The translations under genes were made by a program, and so were the position numbers. Positions 56,859 through 64,000 of a stretch of DNA of 64,000 nt are shown here, piece by piece. How positions within the stretch are numbered: the first letter of the stretch is position 1; every line of letters begins with the position of its first letter. This DNA comes from Bacteroidetes bacterium UKL13-3. Lineage in GTDB: Bacteria > Bacteroidota > Bacteroidia > UKL13-3. Below the pieces are notes generated by a model. That model worked only from the letters and a program-made list of their open reading frames with translations, was not told the DNA's origin and ran no database searches. The stretch is from NCBI GenBank assembly GCA_001602415.1, contig CP012155.1, positions 2,164,223 through 2,228,222 on the forward strand, read 5' to 3'.

Positions 56859-57332
56859 TTATAAACTAATATCCAAAATTTCGAGTTGAATGGCTCCAGC
56901 AGGCGCCTGAATATCTACAATATCACCTAGTTTTTTACCCATTAATCCTGCACCAATTGGTGATTTGAAAGATATTTTCCCAATTTTGAAATCGGCCTCG
57001 TTTTCAGAAACCATAATATATACCATTTCTGTTTTCGATTTGAGGTTACGAACCTTCACTTTGCTCAACATCATTACCTTACTGGTATCTAATTTAGTTT
57101 CATCAATTACCCTTGTTTTGGTAATTAAGTCTTCCAATTTAGCAATGCGTGTTTCCAATAAACCTTGGTCTTCTTTTGCTGCATGGTATTCTGCATTTTC
57201 ACTCAAATCCCCCTTATCACGCGCATCAGCAATTTGTTTTGATATAAAAGGACGTTGAACGTACTTTAACTCATACAACTCTTTTTGCATGTTTTCCAAG
57301 CCTTCTTTCGATACATAATTAATCTCTGCCAT
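56859..57332 (-). CDS. greA: Transcript cleavage factor GreA
   Basis: Rescues backtracked RNA polymerase by stimulating RNA cleavage. The ATG at 57332 gives MAEINYVSKEGLENMQKELY (157 residues), the family start; an ATT-type frame extension upstream is ignored. The coiled-coil tip has DARDKGDLSENAEYHAAKED with the acidic residues needed for cleavage, and the C-terminal FKBP-like domain ends in VDIQAPAGAIQLEILDI. It is cotranscribed with the HIT gene. Confidence 0.96.
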   Translation of the reverse strand: MAEINYVSKEGLENMQKELYELKYVQRPFISKQIADARDKGDLSENAEYHAAKEDQGLLETRIAKLEDLITKTRVIDETKLDTSKVMMLSKVKVRNLKSKTEMVYIMVSENEADFKIGKISFKSPIGAGLMGKKLGDIVDIQAPAGAIQLEILDISL

Positions 57333-57367
57333 ACTCTTAACTTTCTGCTTTATCATCGTACTAAAAT

Positions 57368-57406
57368 AAAAGAAAACGTTCCGCTTATGGCAGAACGTTT
57401 TCTTTT
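57368..57406. terminator. Terminator between the PorV/PorQ-family gene and greA
   Basis: AAAAGAAAACGTTC (57368-57381) pairs with GAACGTTTTCTTTT (57393-57406) around a loop of 11 bases. On the minus strand T bases follow, so it should end the surface-protein operon. Confidence 0.8.
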
Positions 57407-57428
57407 AGTAATGTCTTACAAATATATA

Positions 57429-58511
57429 TTAACTTTTCTTGTTTCCCAGTGTTAAGCGCAAAGTAATATTGTGATTACCATTAAACACACGGGTTGGCGC
57501 ATAGGCATAATCCAAACCTAACATTGTGCCAGTTTTGGTTATGGGCATCTGAATGGTCATACCACCAGCATAACCGTAGTATTGAGATTGATAATCAGTA
57601 CCAGTGTTGTTTGATTGAATACCATATCCACCTCTTACCATAAAAGATTCGCGGTAGGCATATTCAACTCCTAGTGAAGTCACATTGTTTGAAAATGCAT
57701 TGTAATTAAAGTTTCCAGAAGGTGTTAAACGATGGTAATAAGTATCTGGATTTTTATCCAAGCGAATATCATAGGAAGCTCCGATATGCACCAAAGCGGG
57801 AAGGTTGAATGATTGAGATCCAATCATCGCTCTTCTATCTGCACCTGTAGCAGGGTTGATGGAACGAAAAGATAATCCGGAACCTGCATACGATGCATCT
57901 GCTCCAATATTCCTCACAGAAATACCAAAACGAAAATCTTCTTTCTTAATTTTATCTTTAGGATTCAATGCTGTTTGGTATTGAACTCCAGCATCCAATG
58001 CCAAACCAGAAGCGCTAACGTTTGCTACACCTTCAGTTAAATATCTAATTAACAATCCTCCTGTAATACTGTTAGAGAATTTTTTTGAATAGGCAAACCC
58101 AAAATTCATGATTTGAGGAGTGAATGTTCCTAAAGTTGCATCTGGCTGTGTTTCGGTTGTAACAGGAATATTGCCAAAATCCATTTGGGTAGCTGTAAGT
58201 CCAAAAACATTGCCACCACCTAATGATTGAGCAATACTTAAGTTGTTAACGAAAACACCTGTACCTTGCAAGTATACCATTTGTGATAGGACAACCTCTG
58301 TTTTTTCGGTGTAGGCAAGTCCTCCAACATTAAACAGCATGGCTTCACCACCCCTTAAAGAGGCAGTATTAGCAGCCATCAATCCACCCGAGCGACCATA
58401 AGGATTAATGAGTAATTGTGTTCCTCCCGCTCCACCGGCACGATCAGGGTTCCCTGCTAATGCCGCAAAGCATGCTAGCGATAATACTATTGGTAAAAAA
58501 TATTTTTTCAT
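57429..58511 (-). CDS. PorV/PorQ-family outer-membrane barrel
   Basis: A 360-residue protein with a signal peptide (ending ALAGNPD) and many beta strands. The segment RSGGLMAANTASLRGGEAML followed by FNVGGLAYTEKTEVVLSQM is the 'xAARGMGGAxVAxxxDAxAxxxNPAGL' pattern of the PorV/PorQ (UPF0164-type) barrels. PorV carries T9SS cargo to the sortase-like PorU; this one may be a dedicated partner of the exported protein encoded just upstream, since genes of this kind are often paired. It is not PorV itself as far as I can tell. Confidence 0.85.
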   Translation of the reverse strand: MKKYFLPIVLSLACFAALAGNPDRAGGAGGTQLLINPYGRSGGLMAANTASLRGGEAMLFNVGGLAYTEKTEVVLSQMVYLQGTGVFVNNLSIAQSLGGGNVFGLTATQMDFGNIPVTTETQPDATLGTFTPQIMNFGFAYSKKFSNSITGGLLIRYLTEGVANVSASGLALDAGVQYQTALNPKDKIKKEDFRFGISVRNIGADASYAGSGLSFRSINPATGADRRAMIGSQSFNLPALVHIGASYDIRLDKNPDTYYHRLTPSGNFNYNAFSNNVTSLGVEYAYRESFMVRGGYGIQSNNTGTDYQSQYYGYAGGMTIQMPITKTGTMLGLDYAYAPTRVFNGNHNITLRLTLGNKKS

Positions 58512-58577
58512 ATACTTATTTTTTCTACTCGTTGTTTAGATAGGGGTGCATTTTTACACGCACCCCAATATTTTATT

Positions 58578-61500
58578 TTAGAATGTATCAAAATCGACCG
58601 GACGCATAACTCCAAACCACTTTATGATACGCTCTTCACCAAAATCAGTAGCTTTTACATGGATCAAATATACACCACTTGAAATTGGAACTTTTGCGTT
58701 GTTTTTAAGATCCCACTCAGTGTAAGGCGAGTTTTCATCGTCTTTTTTGATGGTTCTAACCAATACACCATCCATGGTAAAGATTCTAATTTCACAACGA
58801 GCAGGTAAGTTAACCATACGTACTCTATTTTCTAACTGGTTACCTGGATCCTCGTATTGCGAGTAAGCATAATAAGGATTCGGAACAATGTTAACCCTGT
58901 CCAGTACTTTCTTTCCAAATTCTTTTGATATGGTAGGAGCAAAACCTTTTGTAGAGAATGTGAAATATGGCATACTATCATTTACAGTTGCGCCATCGAT
59001 TGAATAACTAGCGTAAGGACGTTTAACCTTTATGTTATATGTAACTTTACTAGGAACTAAACCTTCTTCCGGTGTTCTTAATTTAAATCCGGTTCCTAAA
59101 ACAGGCATTGTAACCCACAAGGCTTGAGCAAAAACTTGACGCTTTCTAGTTGAAAATGCAGGACTGCTTGGACCATTAGGATCTAACTTTTCACGATAAC
59201 TGGCACCACCATCATATCTTGGACCTTTGTATTTTATGGCTGACGCTCCACTTCCAAAAGTTAGATTTTTTGTACCCATTATATAGATGTAATGTTTTCC
59301 TCCAAACAATGGACGACTTGTATTGTTGATGATTGTGCTTGTTGGATTCCAAATCATATCACCACCATTTTCACCTGGCAATGAAGAATCTTCTGCAAAC
59401 ATAATATTCAAACGCTCTCCTGTTTCTTGGTTAATGGCATAACCTGGAAACCAGCCCATACCTGTTGCCGAAATGTAATCAGCATCATTAGGATCACCTG
59501 AAACGATTCCATCTCCAGGCTTTCCGTTTTTGTCAACTGATGGAGATCTTCTGCAGTCCATCTTATCTGCTCCGCCAGAGTTAAATGCAGGATTTTCACC
59601 AGCTTCAAGCACAACGCACCTTGTCCAAAGAGATTTATCCTGAGTTAAAACAACTTTAACACTAAACAAATCAGACATTGAGTTATCTAAATCTGCACCT
59701 CCAGGACCAATAGATGCATAAGTTCCTCTATCCCATGCTGGGCCAAATGTTGGCATTTTAATAGTGAGTTGTGTTCTCCAACGGGAAGCTAAAGCATACG
59801 GAGACCAAGTACCACCAATAATTTTGGAATATGCTTTTCTTGGATCCAATGCAACCTTTCCTATGGCAAAATCATTAATTTCTGGATTTATAAAATCAGG
59901 AGTACCAGAATTACCCGAACGAATCCAGTTGAATTGAGGAGCCAATGTTAAGCCTAACGCATAATTGTTATTGGAATAAATCGGATCTTCATCCACAATG
60001 TTAGATAGCCAACGCTGAGCTTCGTTACTCCAAGTTACCGATGAGGTGATGTAACCATTACTTTGATCCTCTAACCCTGCTGCATTACCTGGTAAAATTG
60101 TTTGTGTAATATCTACTGAAATACCCCACTCTGGGAATAGTTGCTCGTATGGTTTAGTAATAGTTGAGATTCCTCTTTTCACTTGACCATTATAACTTAG
60201 ATACCAATAGGTTGATTTGGCAGAAAGTGTATCAGTTTTCTTAGAGTTTACAACGGTATCACGCATGTAGAGTATAAAATCTCCATCAGGTAATTTGAGT
60301 GGATCAATTACTTTTACATTTACAGGCCCAAATCCAGGTACGTAAGTTCTATTTTTAGCATAGTAATTAGGATTGGTAATAATTTCTTTAATCGTTGATT
60401 CCGATAATTCAACAGCTTTACCTCCGTTACCAATACCTTCAATTTGTGTGATGGCTAATCCATCTCCGTATTTGGCGTTTAACTGAGTTCCGTTGTTTCT
60501 CATACTTGGATCATGAGGTGTTACAGTGTAAACAGTTAACTCATTTCTGCCAATCGTTTTACGACCAGGTAAGTATTGAATTGGCTCGGTGGCACAATTT
60601 ACTGCTGATGCATAAGAAATGATAACATAGTGGTAATTTTTATAGTTAACCAATGTTTGATCCGACCCTGTTTCAAATGCATCTTTTGTAATTTGGAAAC
60701 TGTGTTTAATTCCCTCATCAGCACCCGTTACCATTATTTTCTTTACATTCTCTTCCAACTCAGGGTTAAAAATGGAATTCACCAAACGTGCATTTCCATC
60801 TTTCACGTCAAACTGAGCAATCAATCTAGCTTGTTCTTGATCGTAAATATCACTAGGAACGCTGGCAACTTTCAATTGAAATATTTGATAGCCTTGGAAT
60901 TTATAGAGTGTTTTTTCACTACAAGGTCCGGCAAATGAATCAACAAAATTTTCGATTGAATCTGTTTGGGTTAAAGTAACAACCAAATTTCTGTTCAACT
61001 CTGTAATAGCTAACACAGGAGCCTCTGGACCGGTAATAAGGTTAAAGTTATTTTTAAACAAAACAAATGCCTTATCACTTGCTTCTTTTAGTAAGTTGAA
61101 TGATCCTGTGGCTCCACCATTCGATGCTTTAGCCCAAACAACTCCAATTGTAACCCTATTTACGGCACCTGGCAATAAACTGAACGATCCAGCGGTTTGT
61201 AAGAACCGTCTGTCACCAGGTTGGTTTTGAGAACTTCTTTCTGTCCATGCTGCTCTTCCTGCAGGATCTGTATTTCCAGGGAACATGAAACTTGCCGTAT
61301 CTGCACCTCCCTTACCTGTACCACCATAGGTAACGTTTGTACCATCTTTCCATTTACCATTTAAATATCCCCAATAATGTTCAGGACGCTGAGGGTTTCC
61401 TGTTGGAGTAAAGTTATTATCATAGTAAACAAACTTAGTTAAGCCTATTTCAGAACCGTCAGGACGATTTGGGCCTTGGAAAAAATTAACACCAATACTC

Positions 61501-62501
61501 GGAGGGTTTAGTCCATAGCCCAAAATACCTTCATCATTATCATCGCCATTGTAGCAAATACCTAGATTACGTTTAACATCACACTCAACATAATCATCAT
61601 TATAGTTACCTAAATCTGGGTCAACCCACTGACCAAATACACAACTATCGATTGTTTCACTTCCTCTATTATAAATAGTAGTGCGGTAGAAAGTCATGTT
61701 ATTTACTTCATCATTGGTTGAGTAGGCAAATGCCTGAGTTTGCAATTCCAACCCGATAGGCAAACCTTGAGTCTCGGAGTGAATATTACCTTTATCATTT
61801 GAAATGATAAATAACATCATGTCTGGTATATTTTTAACTGAATTTTGATCAAACGAAGGATAATCTCCAAGGTAAGGCTCATACTCTCCGTTTGCATTAA
61901 CATCTACAAACGGAGCTAAGTATTTGGCTTCTCCAACAGATACATTTCCCATACAAGGCCATGTTGCAATATCTCCAGCAGGGTTGCTCCAGTTTCCAGG
62001 ATTTTTCCTGAATGCATCAATTTCGGTAAGTGTTACCTTCCAAATTTTATCAAATGCTTTGCAACGAGATTCTGAAACTGAGGCTGTACCAATAGTTAGT
62101 GCTCCTGGGAAAAAATCGTTTCCATTCTGGCGATAAGTTTGTGCCGCAATTCTTAGGTTACCATTGGTTACACCGCCTATCCATAAAGCACCAGAAAACA
62201 ACGAATGCTTTGATACCTGACCAGGCTGAACCTTAGGTACTTCATAACGAGCGTTACTTAAATTCCACCACATATCGCCACCATTTAATATGGTAGTACG
62301 AACATTATTTACATCTAAATCGCGCTGGGCTGTAGCTGCTTGACAACCCGCAGATTTTAGCCTTAAATCATAATTGTTTGGTCTTTGGTCTACTGGTGCT
62401 TTACCAAGGTTTTCCTTAGCAAAGGACGGTTGCGTTGCAACAAACAACAAACCCGATAGGCTTAATAATTTGAAAAAACGTTGTGTATTTGTGCGTTTCA
62501 T
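58578..62501 (-). CDS. Very large T9SS-exported surface protein
   Basis: A 1307-residue secreted protein. A signal peptide (ending QPSFAKEN) is followed by a long region without a named domain but with acidic calcium-binding-like loops (DVNANGEYEPYLGDYPS and VDKNGKPGDGIVSGDPNDAD). The end (DRVNIVPNPYYAYSQYEDPG to IRIFTMDGVLVRTIKKDDEN and GVYLIHVKATDFGEERIIKW) has the pattern of a T9SS C-terminal sorting domain. It lies between a TonB receptor and a PorV/PorQ-family barrel, all on the minus strand with gaps of 18 and 66 bases, so they act together. The ligand is unknown. Confidence 0.85.
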   Translation of the reverse strand: MKRTNTQRFFKLLSLSGLLFVATQPSFAKENLGKAPVDQRPNNYDLRLKSAGCQAATAQRDLDVNNVRTTILNGGDMWWNLSNARYEVPKVQPGQVSKHSLFSGALWIGGVTNGNLRIAAQTYRQNGNDFFPGALTIGTASVSESRCKAFDKIWKVTLTEIDAFRKNPGNWSNPAGDIATWPCMGNVSVGEAKYLAPFVDVNANGEYEPYLGDYPSFDQNSVKNIPDMMLFIISNDKGNIHSETQGLPIGLELQTQAFAYSTNDEVNNMTFYRTTIYNRGSETIDSCVFGQWVDPDLGNYNDDYVECDVKRNLGICYNGDDNDEGILGYGLNPPSIGVNFFQGPNRPDGSEIGLTKFVYYDNNFTPTGNPQRPEHYWGYLNGKWKDGTNVTYGGTGKGGADTASFMFPGNTDPAGRAAWTERSSQNQPGDRRFLQTAGSFSLLPGAVNRVTIGVVWAKASNGGATGSFNLLKEASDKAFVLFKNNFNLITGPEAPVLAITELNRNLVVTLTQTDSIENFVDSFAGPCSEKTLYKFQGYQIFQLKVASVPSDIYDQEQARLIAQFDVKDGNARLVNSIFNPELEENVKKIMVTGADEGIKHSFQITKDAFETGSDQTLVNYKNYHYVIISYASAVNCATEPIQYLPGRKTIGRNELTVYTVTPHDPSMRNNGTQLNAKYGDGLAITQIEGIGNGGKAVELSESTIKEIITNPNYYAKNRTYVPGFGPVNVKVIDPLKLPDGDFILYMRDTVVNSKKTDTLSAKSTYWYLSYNGQVKRGISTITKPYEQLFPEWGISVDITQTILPGNAAGLEDQSNGYITSSVTWSNEAQRWLSNIVDEDPIYSNNNYALGLTLAPQFNWIRSGNSGTPDFINPEINDFAIGKVALDPRKAYSKIIGGTWSPYALASRWRTQLTIKMPTFGPAWDRGTYASIGPGGADLDNSMSDLFSVKVVLTQDKSLWTRCVVLEAGENPAFNSGGADKMDCRRSPSVDKNGKPGDGIVSGDPNDADYISATGMGWFPGYAINQETGERLNIMFAEDSSLPGENGGDMIWNPTSTIINNTSRPLFGGKHYIYIMGTKNLTFGSGASAIKYKGPRYDGGASYREKLDPNGPSSPAFSTRKRQVFAQALWVTMPVLGTGFKLRTPEEGLVPSKVTYNIKVKRPYASYSIDGATVNDSMPYFTFSTKGFAPTISKEFGKKVLDRVNIVPNPYYAYSQYEDPGNQLENRVRMVNLPARCEIRIFTMDGVLVRTIKKDDENSPYTEWDLKNNAKVPISSGVYLIHVKATDFGEERIIKWFGVMRPVDFDTF

Positions 62502-62519
62502 GTTTAAATAAATTATTTG

Positions 62520-64000
62520 TTAGAAATACAATGCTACTCCCAATCTAGTTAACCGAGGTAGCGCAAAGTTTCCAGGATTAACAACCCTTACATTGTATAA
62601 GTCAACCAACGATTGTGCATTGGTTGCAGAACGTATTTGCGACTCAGCAAAAGTTGATGTAATAAATCCATCATCATAGGCAGAACCTGTGTACCTAAAT
62701 ACACTTAATACGTTGATATTATTGAATAAGTTTTGTACTTGAAGGAATAATCTCAATCGATACATTGTTGCTTTACCTGTTAGACTTTCGCTTCTGATAA
62801 AGAAGTTTTTATCGACATTTAAATCAGAATAAAATTGAGAAGGCAGGTTGGCCCCATTAATTGTTCCTTTAACCTGAGCGCGAGCCTGAACACCTGCTTG
62901 CACTTCTGGCACTGCATTGGTTGTTTGCGTGTAAGGTCTTCCTGATGATAGGTTGAAGATGATGTTGAAACCAGCATTGGCAAATATCTTTTTACCTGCA
63001 ACAACAGGACCATCATATTCCTTACCATCTTTATAGTGGAAATCAAATGTTCCTTTAATGGTATGGCGAACGTCAAAATCCAATGGAAAAATAGACCGTT
63101 GGTTAGGTGTACCTGCTTGAATTAACGAAGCAGTTTGATCAGCATTTGACCCAGTACCATTAGCAAACTGTAGCATATAATTTGCAGAGATATTGATATT
63201 ACCCAATTCACGTAACTCATACTCCAACTGAATTGATTTTACAGTTGAGAAATCGAGGTTACCATAAGTGGTGTAATCATAAGGCCATGCTTGTACATAG
63301 CGGAATTGCTGAATGAGGTTTCTATACTCTCTATATGATGCGATGATACCCAAACTTGCATCTTGACCAATTTGCTGACGGAAACCAATTTGGTAATCAG
63401 TTACCTGAGTCATTTTCAAATCAGGATTTGCAATGATACTTGACAATCTGTTTCTCAGGTAGTAGTAATCATCAAACTGAGCGATGTTTGCTTGTGTAGG
63501 GCGTTGAGCGAGTACATCATACGTTCCAAAAAACTGTGATGTAGTTGAAATTGGAAATGAGAACCAAATACGAGGCAAGAACTTCAAATCTGGAACATAA
63601 TCTTTAAATGAAGCCACTGTTGGCTCTTTTTGCTCTTTGTTAACTAAGTATGGAGTATTTCTATTGATTGGAGCACCTTCTAAAGCTGATTGCTTGTATA
63701 ACGCTGTAGGGTCAGAAACAGGATTTCCATTTTTATCATACCAATCATTTCCTTTACGGAAACCTGAAACTTTTAAACCACTTACTGTTGGATCTTCATT
63801 GTTAACATAAACAGTGTAATCGTCACCAATACTTGAAGGAATATCACCGGCATTTAAGTTCAAACCACCTCTTCTCACATCACCTGCCGAGTAGGTTGGC
63901 GCTAATGAATATGGATCTTTTAACACCAGCTGATTTGCGTCAAAACGTTCCATACGTACACCCAAGCGTACAATCAAATCTTTAAATACAAACTTATCTT
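62520..64000 (-). CDS. TonB-dependent receptor, C-terminal part
   Basis: The frame is open to the window edge, so the 5' part (plug and first strands) lies outside. The visible 490 residues are beta-barrel: LIVRLGVRMERFDANQLVLK, LKFLPRIWFSFPISTTSQFF, RQQIGQDASLGIIASYREYR, ending in FALPRLTRLGVALYF with terminal Phe typical of barrels handled by BAM. Receptors of this size with a carboxypeptidase-like start take part in uptake or export in Bacteroidota. It is first of the three surface genes. Confidence 0.9.
   Translation of the reverse strand, partial: DKFVFKDLIVRLGVRMERFDANQLVLKDPYSLAPTYSAGDVRRGGLNLNAGDIPSSIGDDYTVYVNNEDPTVSGLKVSGFRKGNDWYDKNGNPVSDPTALYKQSALEGAPINRNTPYLVNKEQKEPTVASFKDYVPDLKFLPRIWFSFPISTTSQFFGTYDVLAQRPTQANIAQFDDYYYLRNRLSSIIANPDLKMTQVTDYQIGFRQQIGQDASLGIIASYREYRNLIQQFRYVQAWPYDYTTYGNLDFSTVKSIQLEYELRELGNINISANYMLQFANGTGSNADQTASLIQAGTPNQRSIFPLDFDVRHTIKGTFDFHYKDGKEYDGPVVAGKKIFANAGFNIIFNLSSGRPYTQTTNAVPEVQAGVQARAQVKGTINGANLPSQFYSDLNVDKNFFIRSESLTGKATMYRLRLFLQVQNLFNNINVLSVFRYTGSAYDDGFITSTFAESQIRSATNAQSLVDLYNVRVVNPGNFALPRLTRLGVALYF

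Overview
The window is chromosomal DNA of a member of the Bacteroidota. Several things point there: housekeeping promoters with the TAnnTTTG -7 box, almost no Shine-Dalgarno sequences except a perfect one before rpsU, an F-type ATP synthase cluster that ends at atpG without the beta and epsilon genes, a PorW/SprE type IX secretion (T9SS) lipoprotein, a PorV/PorQ-family barrel, T9SS sorting domains and a TonB-dependent receptor. I cannot name the genus from sequence alone.

Layout. Positions 1-2400: carA, a DUF3467 protein and an unknown membrane protein. Positions 2600-18030, all on the minus strand: the central expression block. Read 5' to 3' it runs xerC-type recombinase, hpf, tRNA-Thr(UGU), tRNA-Tyr, tRNA-Gly, tRNA-Thr(GGU), a tandem array of tRNA-derived repeats, tuf, tRNA-Trp, secE, nusG, rplK, rplA, rplJ, rplL, rpoB, rpoC. 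Positions 18050-22900: a degraded accessory island between xerC and rpsU, holding a toxin-antitoxin pair, a broken FG-GAP adhesin-like gene, a broken fragment of a large uncharacterised family and a DUF4143 ATPase. Positions 22900-27400: rpsU, acyl-CoA dehydrogenase, a helix-hairpin-helix protein preceded by a 45-residue membrane protein, and an RmlD-like reductase.

Positions 27500-35900 (plus strand): miaB with an in-frame repeat expansion, a Fic protein overlapping a sigma-54 activator, two small secreted proteins, a PolX-like protein with a decayed polymerase site, a GT9 glycosyltransferase and a truncated haemoglobin. Positions 35900-42050 (minus): an RND tripartite efflux operon. Positions 42500-47430 (minus): PBP1A overlapping porW/sprE. 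Positions 47580-54240 (plus): a membrane stub related to M23 peptidases, bactofilin, and atpZ to atpG. Positions 54360-56390: a dinD-like 5' part and a restriction-subunit 3' part separated by an IS982-type element. Positions 56460-64000 (minus): a HIT protein, greA, and a surface cluster of PorV/PorQ-family barrel, 1307-residue T9SS-exported protein and TonB receptor, the last cut by the window edge.

The most unusual structure is around the tRNA cluster. Seven exact 65-bp units, each a 3' half of the adjacent tRNA-Thr(GGU) whose T-loop is replaced by the perfect palindrome TCCCGATAGCTATCGGGA, lie between that tRNA and tuf. A separate 5' half-copy of tRNA-Thr(UGU) carries the same palindrome in its D-loop on the other side of the cluster. 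Other notable points are a 30-bp perfect palindrome inside the dinD-like gene, the in-frame relation of the gene parts flanking the IS, and the 30-bp repeat expansion inside miaB.
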